From NCBI RefSeq assembly GCF_000744935.1, contig NZ_JQMW01000009.1, forward strand, positions 930,001 to 994,000: a stretch of DNA of 64,000 bases, written 5' to 3'. Shown here one piece after another: positions 48,834 through 57,661 of this stretch; the first letter of the stretch is position 1, and each line of letters starts with the position of its first letter. The notes under the pieces were generated by a model that had not been told where the DNA came from, did no database searches, and saw only the letters and a program-made list of their open reading frames with translations. The position numbers were made by a program, and so were the translations under genes. The DNA is from Clostridium sp. KNHs214. GTDB lineage: Bacteria; Bacillota; Clostridia; Clostridiales; Clostridiaceae.

Positions 48834-49736
48834 TTAAAATAGAGCCTCTACAAACTCTTTTGCATTAAATTCCTGTAGATCATCAACACCTTCTCCCACT
48901 CCTATATATTTTACTGGAATGCCTAATACATCTTTTATAGAAATAACCACTCCACCTTTAGCGGTTCCATCTAATTTAGTTAATATTATTCCATCAACAT
49001 TACATATTTCTTTAAATTGTTTTGCCTGCTGCACACCATTTTGTCCTGTAGTAGCATCTACCACCAATAGTGTCTCTTTATTTCCATTTGAAAATTCTTT
49101 TTCTACTATCCTGTTTATCTTTTGAAGTTCATTCATTAAATTTTTCTTATTATGAAGCCTTCCTGCAGTATCGCATATAAGCACATCCATATGTCTAGCT
49201 TTAGCTGCTTGAATCGCGTCAAAAACTACTGCCGCTGGATCTGACCCTTCTTGATGTTTTACAATATCTACTCCCGCTCTACCACTCCATACCTCTAATT
49301 GGTCTATGGCAGCTGCCCTAAAAGTATCCCCTGCTGCAATTAAAACCTTATTACCTTCTCTTTTAAAATTATTTGCTAATTTACCTATAGAAGTAGTCTT
49401 ACCTACTCCATTTACACCTATTACTAACATAACTTTAGGAAATTTCTGTTCTTCTCTGCTCTCACCAAGCATTTCAATTAATATTTCTTTTAGGCAAGGC
49501 TTTATTTGTTGAGGATCCTTTATTTTTTCTTCCTTTATTTTTTCTTTTAATTTATCAATTATTTTTAAAGAAGTTTCCACTCCTATGTCTGCAGTTATAA
49601 GAATTTCTTCTAATTCCTCATACAAATCATCATCTATGGTTATTGCTAAATTTAACATGTCTCCTAGTTTGTTACTTAAACCATCTCTCGTCTTTGTAAG
49701 CCCCTCTTTAAGTTTATTAAAAAATCCTCCGAACAT
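48834..49736 (-). CDS. ftsY: SRP receptor FtsY
   Basis: About 300 residues, an NG-type GTPase: GVNGVGKTTSIGKLA (G1), DTAGRLHNKKNLMNEL (G3) and TKLDGTAKGGVV (G4). The acidic A domain of E. coli is lacking; a short N-terminal amphipathic start FGGFFNKLKEGL probably binds the membrane directly. It docks ribosome-SRP complexes at the translocon. ATG 49736 is eight bases after GGAGG. It follows smc by 20 bases. Confidence 0.97.
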   Translation of the reverse strand: MFGGFFNKLKEGLTKTRDGLSNKLGDMLNLAITIDDDLYEELEEILITADIGVETSLKIIDKLKEKIKEEKIKDPQQIKPCLKEILIEMLGESREEQKFPKVMLVIGVNGVGKTTSIGKLANNFKREGNKVLIAAGDTFRAAAIDQLEVWSGRAGVDIVKHQEGSDPAAVVFDAIQAAKARHMDVLICDTAGRLHNKKNLMNELQKINRIVEKEFSNGNKETLLVVDATTGQNGVQQAKQFKEICNVDGIILTKLDGTAKGGVVISIKDVLGIPVKYIGVGEGVDDLQEFNAKEFVEALF

Positions 49737-49756
49737 ATACAATACCTCCTATAATA

Positions 49757-52700
49757 TTAACTATTTAACTGTATTGAAACTACTTTTGATATTCCTTTTT
49801 CCTGCATAGTTACACCATACATAACATCACTGGCTTCCATAGTACCCTTTCTATGAGTAATTACAATAAACTGAACATTATTTGAAAAAGCCCTCAAAAA
49901 ATCTGCATATCTTACTACATTGGCATCATCTAAAGCTGCTTCTATTTCATCTAATATACAAAAAGGGGTTGGCTTCATTTTAAGTATTGCAAATAATAAA
50001 GCTATAGCCGAAAGTCCCTTTTCACCACCAGACATTAAATTTATATTTTGAAGTTTTTTCCCTGGAGGTTCTACATTTATTTCAATGTCACAGGATAATT
50101 CATCTCCCTCTCCCAGTAGTAAGTCAGCTCTTCCACCTTTAAATAACTCTTGAAATGTTTGATTGAAATACTTTCTAATATTGTTAAAGTTTTCATTAAA
50201 CATAACTTTCATTTTTCCAGTCATATCATTTATTACCTGCATAAGTTCTTCTCTAGCACTTATTAAATCTTCCTTTTGATTATTCATAAAGCGGTATTTA
50301 TTTCCTATATCTTCATATTCTTCTATAGCACCTAAATTTACAACACCCAATTTTGAAATCCCTTCTTTTAAGTTTTGTATATCTAATTTAAACTCTTTTA
50401 AATTAAACTTTTCAATTGCATACTCTAAAGCCTCCGCATAAGTAATTTGAAATTCATCGTTTAATTTTAAATATACATTGTCTTTATCAGTTACATATTT
50501 AGTATGTGCTATTTGTTCTCTGTGTATTTCTTTTTCCTTGTTAGCTATTAGTAAATTTAATTCTTCTAACTTGCTTTTGTATTTATCAATATTTTCTTTT
50601 ATCTTTATTTTTTCTACTTCTTTGTTTTCATAAGCATTTTTCAAAGACTCCAAAGATTTTAGTATATTTTCTATCTTATTGTTATTTTCTTCTATACCGC
50701 TGAGGCTACTTTGGTATGTCTCCTCTGACTTCTCTATTTCTTTTTTTAACAACTCTATTTTTTCCTCTATAGATTCGCCCTCTTTACTTATCCTGCTTAA
50801 TTCACTTATTTTATTATTTACTATTTCATCTAATCCAGCTTTTTTTATTCTTAATTCAGTTAAGCTTTCCTTATTATTCTCTATAAGGTTTTCTCTATCT
50901 TTTAATTCAAACTCCAATGTTGCAATTTTATCATTATTTTCTTTTTCTTTTTCCACATACAAATCTATATTTTTATGGAATTCTTCTGTCTGAGTCTCTT
51001 TAGATTCTAAAACCTCACTTATAGTATTTATTTCTTCAGTAGAAACAGACAAATTTTTATTTAATTTTTCCGTTTCAATTTCAATGGCACTTATTTTTCC
51101 ATCAATTTTTGTTATTTCTATATTTTTATAGTGAATTTCATCTTTTAAATTTAAACATTTATCATCTAATTCTTTTATAACTCTGTTTAAATTTTTTATA
51201 GTTGAGGTTACATCAGAAAGCTCATCTTTCACTTTCTCTACTTCTAACTCTATTTCTTCTATATGCCTTTTCCTGCTTATTATCCCAGTATTTTTCCCAT
51301 ATAAACTACCACCGGTTAAAGCTCCTCCGGTATTTACTACTTCACCATCTAATGTTACTATTTTAAACCTAAAATTACTAGCTTTAGCTATATGAATAGC
51401 ACAATCTAAATCTTTAGCAATTATTGTTCTTCCAAGCACATACTGTATTATAGGGTTAAATATATTATCATAATTTATAAGTTCACTTGCAATTCCTAAA
51501 TATCCTTTTATTTTTTTTATTTCAGGGTATAAGTCTAATTTCTTTCCTCTTATAATATCTAAAGGCAAGAAAGTAGCTCTTCCTAATTTATTTTCTTTTA
51601 AATAATTAATTAATTTTTTTGCTGTGATTTCATCTTTTGTTATTATATTAGAAATAGATGCTCCTAAAGCTATCTCAATAGCTACTTCTAGTTCCTTAGG
51701 CACATCTACTATTTCCCCTAGTACATGGCAATGCTGTTTTTGTATATCCAATAAACCTTTAGTTAAATCATGCATTAAATTCTTTACTGTTTTTGTGTAA
51801 CCTTCATACTCCTTTTCTAAATTTGTAAGTATGTTTCTGTTAGCTTCTAAAGTATTTAATTTTTTATTATTATTTTTAAGTTTATTTTCCTGTTCCCTTA
51901 ATTGCATATTAAGCTTAGAAATTTCTCTTTTAGAAGATTTTATTTCATCTTCATGCTCAGCTATATGAAGAGACAGCTTTTCTCTTTCTTCTTTTAAAAT
52001 ATTTTTAGTATTTGAATTGATTTTTATAGAGTTAACATATCCAACACAACTTTCTTTTATATGAGATATTTTCTTTTTTAATTCCTCTACTTCATTTTTA
52101 TAAATTATATTGTTATTTTTAAGTTCAGCTATTTTCCCTGCTAAATCTATTTGGTCTCGTTTCAGATTATCAAGTACTTCTTCATCAGTAGATATTTCCT
52201 TGTTAAGATTTAATATATAATTTTCCAACTTAACAATATTATTATTTAAACTGGATTGATTCATTTGAAATTTTTCCAGTTCTTTTTCCTTTAAATATTT
52301 TTCTTTATAAAAATTTTCTTTTTTATTTTCTAAATCCTTTATGTCTATGGTATTCTTATCTATCACGGATTTTAAATTAACTATTCTCTCATTTAAAATT
52401 TCCATTTTAGATATTATATCCTTGTGCTCCCATTGCTTGTTATAATAATCTGCTTTTTCTTTTTCTATGTCTTTATTAAATTTTTCCAGTTTCTCTTCTA
52501 ATTTATCAAATTCTATTTTTAATTCTTCTTTTTCCTTTTCATATCTATTCATTTCTTCATTAAACTTATCTATACTTTTTTTGATAAATGATATTTTTTC
52601 CTCTAGGGATTTAATATTATATACTATTAAATTTATCTCTTTTATTTTTAATTCTTCAGATAGTTTCAAAAACTCTTTTGCTTTATTTTTTTCTATTTCT

Positions 52701-53314
52701 AAAGGCCCAAGTCTTTCTTCATAAGTACTCAATATATCTTCTATTCTAGTTAAATTTTGTTCAGTATTGATAAGCTTTCTTTCTGCTTCTTCTTTTCTGG
52801 TTTTAAACTTAACAATACCTGCAGCCTCTTCTAAGAGTTTTCTCCTGTCCTCTGGTTTACCACTTAAAATAGCATCTATCTTACCTTGACCTATTATAGA
52901 ATACCCTTCTTTTCCTATTCCAGTGTCCATAAACAGTTCTTGTATATCTTTCAATCTACATTTGGAATTATTGATATAGTATTCACTGTCTCCTGACCTA
53001 TATAATCTTCTAGAAATGGTTACGTCAGAATAGTCTATAGGAAGTTCATTATCACTATTATCTAAAGTAATGGCTACCTGGGCCAATCCTACCGGTTTTC
53101 TGTACTGAGTGCCCGCAAATATAACATCCTCCATTTTTCCTCCTCTTAGAGTTTTTATACTTTGCTCTCCCAGTACCCACCTAACTGCATCTGAAATATT
53201 ACTTTTTCCACTACCATTGGGTCCAACAACTGTAGTTATTCCTTTATTAAAAGACACTTCAGTTTTATCTGCAAAAGATTTGAATCCTCTTATCTCCAGT
53301 GATTTTAAAAACAT
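49757..53314 (-). CDS. smc: Chromosome partition protein SMC
   Basis: A 1185-residue SMC. Walker A GPNGSGKS is at residues 32-39; a coiled coil leads to a Gly-rich hinge (about 510-670, with GGALTGGSLYGKN at its end) and back to the C-terminal head with the signature LMSGGEKGLSAIALLFAI and Walker B FCILDEIEAALDD. With ScpA/ScpB it compacts and segregates chromosomes. ATG 53314 is chosen (nine bases from AGGAG) over 53320. It keeps the rnc-smc-ftsY order, with a radical-SAM gene, spoVS and a miniprotein in between. Confidence 0.98.
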   Translation of the reverse strand: MFLKSLEIRGFKSFADKTEVSFNKGITTVVGPNGSGKSNISDAVRWVLGEQSIKTLRGGKMEDVIFAGTQYRKPVGLAQVAITLDNSDNELPIDYSDVTISRRLYRSGDSEYYINNSKCRLKDIQELFMDTGIGKEGYSIIGQGKIDAILSGKPEDRRKLLEEAAGIVKFKTRKEEAERKLINTEQNLTRIEDILSTYEERLGPLEIEKNKAKEFLKLSEELKIKEINLIVYNIKSLEEKISFIKKSIDKFNEEMNRYEKEKEELKIEFDKLEEKLEKFNKDIEKEKADYYNKQWEHKDIISKMEILNERIVNLKSVIDKNTIDIKDLENKKENFYKEKYLKEKELEKFQMNQSSLNNNIVKLENYILNLNKEISTDEEVLDNLKRDQIDLAGKIAELKNNNIIYKNEVEELKKKISHIKESCVGYVNSIKINSNTKNILKEEREKLSLHIAEHEDEIKSSKREISKLNMQLREQENKLKNNNKKLNTLEANRNILTNLEKEYEGYTKTVKNLMHDLTKGLLDIQKQHCHVLGEIVDVPKELEVAIEIALGASISNIITKDEITAKKLINYLKENKLGRATFLPLDIIRGKKLDLYPEIKKIKGYLGIASELINYDNIFNPIIQYVLGRTIIAKDLDCAIHIAKASNFRFKIVTLDGEVVNTGGALTGGSLYGKNTGIISRKRHIEEIELEVEKVKDELSDVTSTIKNLNRVIKELDDKCLNLKDEIHYKNIEITKIDGKISAIEIETEKLNKNLSVSTEEINTISEVLESKETQTEEFHKNIDLYVEKEKENNDKIATLEFELKDRENLIENNKESLTELRIKKAGLDEIVNNKISELSRISKEGESIEEKIELLKKEIEKSEETYQSSLSGIEENNNKIENILKSLESLKNAYENKEVEKIKIKENIDKYKSKLEELNLLIANKEKEIHREQIAHTKYVTDKDNVYLKLNDEFQITYAEALEYAIEKFNLKEFKLDIQNLKEGISKLGVVNLGAIEEYEDIGNKYRFMNNQKEDLISAREELMQVINDMTGKMKVMFNENFNNIRKYFNQTFQELFKGGRADLLLGEGDELSCDIEINVEPPGKKLQNINLMSGGEKGLSAIALLFAILKMKPTPFCILDEIEAALDDANVVRYADFLRAFSNNVQFIVITHRKGTMEASDVMYGVTMQEKGISKVVSIQLNS

Positions 53315-53352
53315 AAACATTCTCTCCTATATAAAGCTTAATTATTATATGT

Positions 53353-53448
53353 TTATCTGAATACCATAGGCACTAAAGTAGATATAAAAATTATGAGTAT
53401 TACAAATATCATAATTCTTGTAGCCTTTTCTCTATTTTCTTTTTTCAT
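53353..53448 (-). CDS. 31-residue single-pass membrane miniprotein, Prli42/DUF4044-like
   Basis: A short frame behind GAGGTG (six bases from ATG 53448). It encodes 31 residues: a basic N-terminus MKKENREKATR, then one hydrophobic helix IMIFVILIIFISTLVPMVF and a final Arg. This layout resembles the Prli42/DUF4044 miniproteins of Firmicutes (about 31-36 residues); Listeria Prli42 anchors the stressosome. A promoter-like TTGATA-17-TAAACT lies upstream. No stressosome genes are in the window, so function is open. Family membership is by resemblance only. Confidence 0.65.
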   Translation of the reverse strand: MKKENREKATRIMIFVILIIFISTLVPMVFR

Positions 53449-53480
53449 TTTATCACCTCACATACTGATTTTACTTTAAT

Positions 53481-53509
53481 AGTTTATAGTAATTTTAAAA
53501 AAATATCAA
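53481..53509 (-). promoter_or_regulatory. Possible promoter of the miniprotein and smc
   Basis: TTGATA (53504-53509) and TAAACT (53481-53486) are 17 bases apart on the minus strand, directly past the spoVS copy 2 terminator. Confidence 0.45.
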
Positions 53510-53514
53510 CTTAT

Positions 53515-53557
53515 GATAAATTTAAATAAGCTCCCATGGTTTAAACCTTGAGAGCCT
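53515..53557 (-). terminator. Intrinsic terminator of spoVS copy 2
   Basis: A 9-bp stem (53549-53557 with 53528-53536, two G-U pairs) encloses an A-A mismatch and the palindrome GGTTTAAACC. It is followed by ATTTAAATTTAT on the minus strand. Confidence 0.75.
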
Positions 53558-53586
53558 ATATTTCTTAAATTGATTTTTTTAGCAAT

Positions 53587-53847
53587 TTATCTTGATTCAA
53601 CTATTAATTTAATTGCAGTTCTTTCTTCGCCATCAATTTCTATTTGTGAAAAAGCTGGTATAGTTACAAGATCTATTCCATTAGGAGCAACAAATCCTCT
53701 AGCTATGGCAATTGCTTTTATAGCTTGATTTACAGCACCGGCACCTATTGCTTGAATTTCTGCAACTTTGCTGTCTCTTACAATAGCCGCTAAAGCTCCT
53801 GCTACTGATTTTGGAGAAGATTGAGCTGATACTTTTAATACTTCCAT
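53587..53847 (-). CDS. spoVS: Stage V sporulation protein S (copy 2)
   Basis: An 86-residue SpoVS paralogue with the intact core VAEIQAIGAGAVNQAIKAIAIARGF. It differs from copy 1 at 21 positions, mostly in the N-terminal third. The start follows GGGAGG. A sequence matching the sigma-H consensus lies about 70 bases upstream; Bacillus spoVS is sigma-H dependent, so this copy may be the one induced at sporulation onset. It lies between the radical-SAM gene and the miniprotein, an insertion into the usual rnc-smc order. Confidence 0.95.
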   Translation of the reverse strand: MEVLKVSAQSSPKSVAGALAAIVRDSKVAEIQAIGAGAVNQAIKAIAIARGFVAPNGIDLVTIPAFSQIEIDGEERTAIKLIVESR

Positions 53848-53913
53848 AATTATATTCCTCCCTATAAAAATTATTAATTAAGTTTAACTTTTTAATACTT
53901 ATATAGGAATTAT

Positions 53914-53940
53914 ATTCTATAAAAAACTCTTATATCCTTT
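53914..53940 (-). promoter_or_regulatory. Sigma-H-type promoter of spoVS copy 2
   Basis: AAAGGATAT (53932-53940) fits RnAGGAWWW and ATAGAAT (53914-53920) fits RnnGAAT, with an 11-base spacer. The -35 half lies inside the last codons of the radical-SAM gene. Confidence 0.65.
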
Positions 53941-55005
53941 TTTATACTTACCTTGAACATAATTTTGGAAAGACATTTTACTACATTTTTCATTTGTATT
54001 TATAGATATTTGCCCTACTTCTAAAGTATTATCCTGAAATACACTTAAATTCATTGACGAAATTTGTTTTTTCATGTCATTAAAAAATTGTTTTTTATTT
54101 GCATATATTTTAGATATATCTTTAGGATTCACATTTATAGTTATATTAGAAGCATCTTTTTCTATAAGTTCATCTCTTATCATATCATTATATATACTAC
54201 CTTCTACCAGTTCCCTAAAAGCTGGGTGAAAAGGGCCAGCTAGTAATTCTCTACCGGTAGTTATTTCTTCAGTAGGTTGAAGTCCAACCCTTATTACTTT
54301 TATTCCATTGCTTATGAAAATACCATATACGTCTTTGCATATTTCTACAGCCTGTTCTACAGTATATGGCTTATATATTCCCTCTTTGTACATTTTCTCC
54401 ATAGGAGTTCCTTTTATAACTAGAGCAGGATATATACGACAGATATCTGGATTCATTTTCACAGACTTTATTGCTGTGTCTATATCTTTCTTAAAATTAT
54501 CTCCTGGCAATCCTAGCATTACTTGATGACCTAAAGTAAATCCGTATTCTTTTATGAGCTTAGAAGCTTTTATAACATCTTCAACACTATGCCCTCTAGC
54601 TGACTTTAACAGCACTTCTTCGTCTAAGGATTGAACTCCTAATTCAATTATATCCGCATGATATTTTTTTAAATTATCTAGTATATATTCATTTATACAA
54701 TCAGGTCTCGTAGACATATGAATGTATTTTATTTTTCCTTCCTTCTTGTATTTATATGCTACTTTTAGAAGTTCATTTTGTCTTTCAATGTCTATAGCTG
54801 TAAAAGACCCCCCAAAAAATGATACTTCTACTGTGGCATTTTCATAATCTATAGTAGAAAGATACTCTCTTATTATTTTATCTGCATAGTCACCATCAAC
54901 ATTATTTTTTACTCCAGTTATACTTCGTTGGTTACAAAATACGCAGTTATGAGTACATCCTTCATGTGGTACAAATATAGGTATTATATAATGTGATTTA
55001 CCCAT
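53917..55005 (-). CDS. Elp3-like radical SAM protein
   Basis: A 362-residue radical-SAM protein with CTHNCVFC, the CxxxCxxC cluster ligands, near residue 17. FFGGSFTAI, STRPDCI, ELGVQSLDEEVL and HQVMLGLPG are the Elp3/HemN-type barrel strands. It lacks the GNAT acetyltransferase domain of true Elp3, so it is not Elongator itself. In clostridia the gene usually lies between rnc and smc. Probable tRNA- or metabolite-modifying enzyme; substrate not known. The start overlaps the rnc end by eight bases. Confidence 0.85.
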   Translation of the reverse strand: MGKSHYIIPIFVPHEGCTHNCVFCNQRSITGVKNNVDGDYADKIIREYLSTIDYENATVEVSFFGGSFTAIDIERQNELLKVAYKYKKEGKIKYIHMSTRPDCINEYILDNLKKYHADIIELGVQSLDEEVLLKSARGHSVEDVIKASKLIKEYGFTLGHQVMLGLPGDNFKKDIDTAIKSVKMNPDICRIYPALVIKGTPMEKMYKEGIYKPYTVEQAVEICKDVYGIFISNGIKVIRVGLQPTEEITTGRELLAGPFHPAFRELVEGSIYNDMIRDELIEKDASNITINVNPKDISKIYANKKQFFNDMKKQISSMNLSVFQDNTLEVGQISINTNEKCSKMSFQNYVQGKYKKGYKSFL

Positions 55006-55705
55006 TTATAACCTCCAAATTATTCAAAGCTTCTTTTGCTGCATTTTGCTCAGCCTCTTTTTTACTATAACCCTCACCTTTGCCAAATGATTTTCCATTT
55101 ATATAAACTTCTATATAAAACTTTCTTCTATGAGGTGGTCCCTCATATCTTAGTAAATTATATTCTATATTTACTTCTCCCTGCTGCTGCATAATTTCTT
55201 GTAGTTTTGTTTTATGATCCATTATTATCTGGTTATTTAATGCTTTATGTATATTTTCTTTAAAATTTATAAGAACAAATTTTTTAACCTCTTCAAAACC
55301 TTCTTCTAAATAAACAGCAGCTATTATAGCTTCTATGCAATCTGCTAATATAGATACTCTTGTTCTTCCACCAGTCATTTCTTCACCCTTGCTCATGTTT
55401 ATGTACTTGCCTATATCCCACTTTTTAGCTATGCTATGAAGAGAATTTTCACACACTATCATAGCCCTTGTTTTAGTTAATTCTCCTTCACTTTTTTCTT
55501 TATATTTTTTAAATAAAAAGTCCGATATTACAAGTTCTAATACTGCATCTCCTAAAAATTCAAGTCTCTCATTGTATTTTGCATTTTTTTTATGGTTAGC
55601 ATAAGAACTATGAGTTAAAGCTACATCTAGCAAATTTTTGTTTTGAAAATCAAACCCTATTTTTTGTTGCAATTCCATTAACATATTTTCGCGTAAAGCA
55701 TTCAT
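54998..55705 (-). CDS. rnc: Ribonuclease III
   Basis: A 235-residue RNase III. The endonuclease domain carries the signature ERLEFLGDAVLELV and the second acidic site DCIEAIIAAVYLEEG; a dsRNA-binding domain follows (about 160-228). It processes rRNA and structured mRNAs. ATG 55705 is 14 bases from AGGAG, longer than usual; later ATGs in the frame at codons 8 and 10 lack better sites. An 11-bp hairpin before the ribosome site may be its own cleavage target. Confidence 0.96.
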   Translation of the reverse strand: MNALRENMLMELQQKIGFDFQNKNLLDVALTHSSYANHKKNAKYNERLEFLGDAVLELVISDFLFKKYKEKSEGELTKTRAMIVCENSLHSIAKKWDIGKYINMSKGEEMTGGRTRVSILADCIEAIIAAVYLEEGFEEVKKFVLINFKENIHKALNNQIIMDHKTKLQEIMQQQGEVNIEYNLLRYEGPPHRRKFYIEVYINGKSFGKGEGYSKKEAEQNAAKEALNNLEVING

Positions 55706-55731
55706 TATATGATTTTCATCTCCTTTAATAG

Positions 55732-55778
55732 AGTTTATTCCTCAATTTGCATTTTCTTTACAAGCTCAAGAATAAACT
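55732..55778 (-). promoter_or_regulatory. Inverted repeat in the rnc leader
   Basis: AGTTTATTCTT (55768-55778, minus strand) pairs with AGGAATAAACT (55732-55742) around a 25-nt loop, ending just before the rnc ribosome site. One pair is G-U. Confidence 0.55.
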
Positions 55779-55785
55779 ATATTTC

Positions 55786-55818
55786 TAAAAAACATAAAGT
55801 CCCGTTTTAGAACGGGAC
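55786..55818 (-). terminator. Intrinsic terminator of acpP
   Basis: GTCCCGTT-CTAA-AACGGGAC is a perfect 8-bp stem followed by TTTATGTTTTTT on the minus strand, seven bases past the acpP stop. Confidence 0.92.
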
Positions 55819-55824
55819 CCATTA

Positions 55825-56058
55825 TTACTCTTCTACATGCTGTTTTATATATTCAACAACATCTCCTACAGTAGCAACTTTTTCGGCAGATTCATCTGGA
55901 ATTTCAATATCAAATTCTTCTTCTAATGCCATTATAAGTTCTACTATATCTAGCGAATCAGCTCCTAAGTCATCTATAAAAGAGGAATCTATTCTCACTT
56001 CTTCCTCATCTAAGCTTAATTGATCAGCTATTATTTTTTTTACTCTTTCGAATACCAT
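55825..56058 (-). CDS. acpP: Acyl carrier protein
   Basis: A 77-residue acidic ACP with the phosphopantetheine Ser in [13 protein letters not shown]. It carries acyl chains in fatty-acid synthesis and feeds PlsX. ATG 56058 is eight bases after GGAGG; the frame runs three codons further. A consensus promoter lies in the 89-base gap after plsX and a terminator follows. Confidence 0.97.
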   Translation of the reverse strand: MVFERVKKIIADQLSLDEEEVRIDSSFIDDLGADSLDIVELIMALEEEFDIEIPDESAEKVATVGDVVEYIKQHVEE

Positions 56059-56090
56059 AACATTCACCTCCTAATAAAATCTACAAATAG

Positions 56091-56119
56091 ATAATATTAT
56101 ATAAAATCTAAGTAGTCAA
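56091..56119 (-). promoter_or_regulatory. Sigma-A promoter of acpP
   Basis: TTGACT (56114-56119) and TATTAT (56091-56096) are 17 bases apart on the minus strand. Confidence 0.75.
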
Positions 56120-56147
56120 TATAATAATATCATCAATATTATTAAAT

Positions 56148-57179
56148 TTATACATGATTTTCAATTTTTTCGCTTTCTGCTTGCATTTTTTCATTTTCTA
56201 TCTGCATTTTTATTTTATCTATTATTTCATTATTAGTGAATTTAATAGCCTGGGATATAGCGTTTTTGATAGCTTTGCCATCAGAACTTCCATGCGCTTT
56301 AATACACACTCCCTTTACTCCTAAAAATGCTGCTCCACCATATTCTTTGTAATCAAATTTTTTCTTAAAATTCTTAAACACTGGTTTTAAAAGCATTCCT
56401 CCGATTTTAGTTCTAGTAGAGCTTAATATTCCTTCTTTTATGGTTCCAAATATAGTAGATGCTACGCCTTCATACATCTTTAAAACAGTATTTCCAACAA
56501 ATCCGTCACATACTAGAACATTTACATCGCCACTAGGTATATCCCTTGGTTCTACATTACCTATAAAATTTAAAGAAGTTTCCTTAAGAAGCTTATAAGT
56601 TTCTTTTGTAAGGGTATTTCCTTTTTCTTCTTCTGCCCCTATATTAATAAGTCCTACCGTTGGGCTAGATATACCTAATATATTTTTAAAATATATATCT
56701 CCCATGTAAGCAAATTGCAATAAGTTTATGGGTTTGCATTCTGCATTAGCACCACAATCAATGAGCATACTAGGCCCATTTTTACCTGGTAAAACCGGTG
56801 CTATAGCTGGTCTATCTATTCCCTTAATTCTTCCTACAATAAATAAAGCCCCTGCCATGAAAGCTCCTGTACTTCCTGCTGAAATCACAGCATCTGCCTC
56901 TTTGCTTTTCACCAAGTTTAATGCCTTTGCTAAACTTGAATTTTTTTTCTTTCTTATGGCCATTACAGGATGTTCATTGTTAGTAATTATCTCTTCTGCA
57001 TTTAAAACTATTATTCTTTCCTTTGGATAATTATATACTGAAAGTTTTTCATTAATAACTTTCTCTGGTCCTGTTATTATTACATTTAGGTCTTTAAATT
57101 CATTAATAGCCTCTATAGACCCTTCAATTATACAATCTGGTGCATTATCTCCACCCATACCATCCACTGCTATTATCAT
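56148..57179 (-). CDS. plsX: Phosphate acyltransferase PlsX
   Basis: A 343-residue PlsX that makes acyl-phosphate from acyl-ACP for phosphatidic acid synthesis. [13 protein letters not shown] at the start and [20 protein letters not shown] are conserved. ATG 57179 is behind AGAGAGG; the frame extends 18 codons more into the upstream MITE flank. Normally rpmF and plsX are closely linked; here a terminator and a family B element separate them. Confidence 0.96.
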   Translation of the reverse strand: MIIAVDGMGGDNAPDCIIEGSIEAINEFKDLNVIITGPEKVINEKLSVYNYPKERIIVLNAEEIITNNEHPVMAIRKKKNSSLAKALNLVKSKEADAVISAGSTGAFMAGALFIVGRIKGIDRPAIAPVLPGKNGPSMLIDCGANAECKPINLLQFAYMGDIYFKNILGISSPTVGLINIGAEEEKGNTLTKETYKLLKETSLNFIGNVEPRDIPSGDVNVLVCDGFVGNTVLKMYEGVASTIFGTIKEGILSSTRTKIGGMLLKPVFKNFKKKFDYKEYGGAAFLGVKGVCIKAHGSSDGKAIKNAISQAIKFTNNEIIDKIKMQIENEKMQAESEKIENHV

Positions 57180-57220
57180 ATATAAAACCTCTCTTATAAA
57201 TATTATATAATAAAAATTAT

Positions 57221-57397
57221 GATTATCCCACAATGAGCATTACATTACCTGAATTATGAAATTTCTCTGGAATGAATTGCATAAGAAGCAAAGGAACTTT
57301 TTAAATTTAATTTATTGTTCCCAGCTCTTATGCAAGTCATGGAGTAGAAATTTCATAATTCCATCGCATTGTACCTGTACCTTTTTGTGGTTTAATC
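57221..57397. mobile_element. Family B MITE-like element, full-length copy (B1)
   Basis: A 177-bp near-palindrome starting GATTATCCCACAA and ending TTGTGGTTTAATC; the termini match at 11 of 13 positions as inverted repeats. The two halves stay complementary inward to the TTAAATTTAA centre. It is flanked by an exact 7-bp direct repeat AAATTAT (57214-57220 and 57398-57404). It codes for nothing. It lies between the rpmF terminator and plsX, 41 bases before the plsX start. Confidence 0.85.
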
Positions 57398-57429
57398 AAA
57401 TTATATAATTTATTATATACTGATTTGGG

Positions 57430-57460
57430 TAAAAATAAAAGAAAGTCATATGACTTTCCT
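57430..57460 (-). terminator. Intrinsic terminator of rpmF
   Basis: GAAAGTCATATGACTTTC is a perfect palindrome followed by TTTTATTTTTA on the minus strand, beginning six bases past the rpmF stop. Confidence 0.9.
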
Positions 57461-57464
57461 TTTA

Positions 57465-57647
57465 TTATTTTTCTGTTGAAATAACTTCTTTATTTTTGTA
57501 GTATCCGCAGTTTGGGCATACTCTATGAGCAAGTTTCATTTCGTGACATTGAGGACATTCAACTATTCCAGGTGCACTTAGTTTGAAAGTTTGTGCTCTT
57601 CTTGAATCTCTTTTAGATTTTGAAATTTTTGATTTTGGATTACCCAT
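57465..57647 (-). CDS. rpmF: Ribosomal protein L32
   Basis: A 60-residue L32 with the zinc-binding CPQC...CPNC pairs; thus the zinc-containing form. Basic start [24 protein letters not shown] precedes ATG 57647. It follows the DUF177 gene by 14 bases, the standard order. Confidence 0.98.
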   Translation of the reverse strand: MGNPKSKISKSKRDSRRAQTFKLSAPGIVECPQCHEMKLAHRVCPNCGYYKNKEVISTEK

Positions 57648-57661
57648 TTATAAACACCTCC

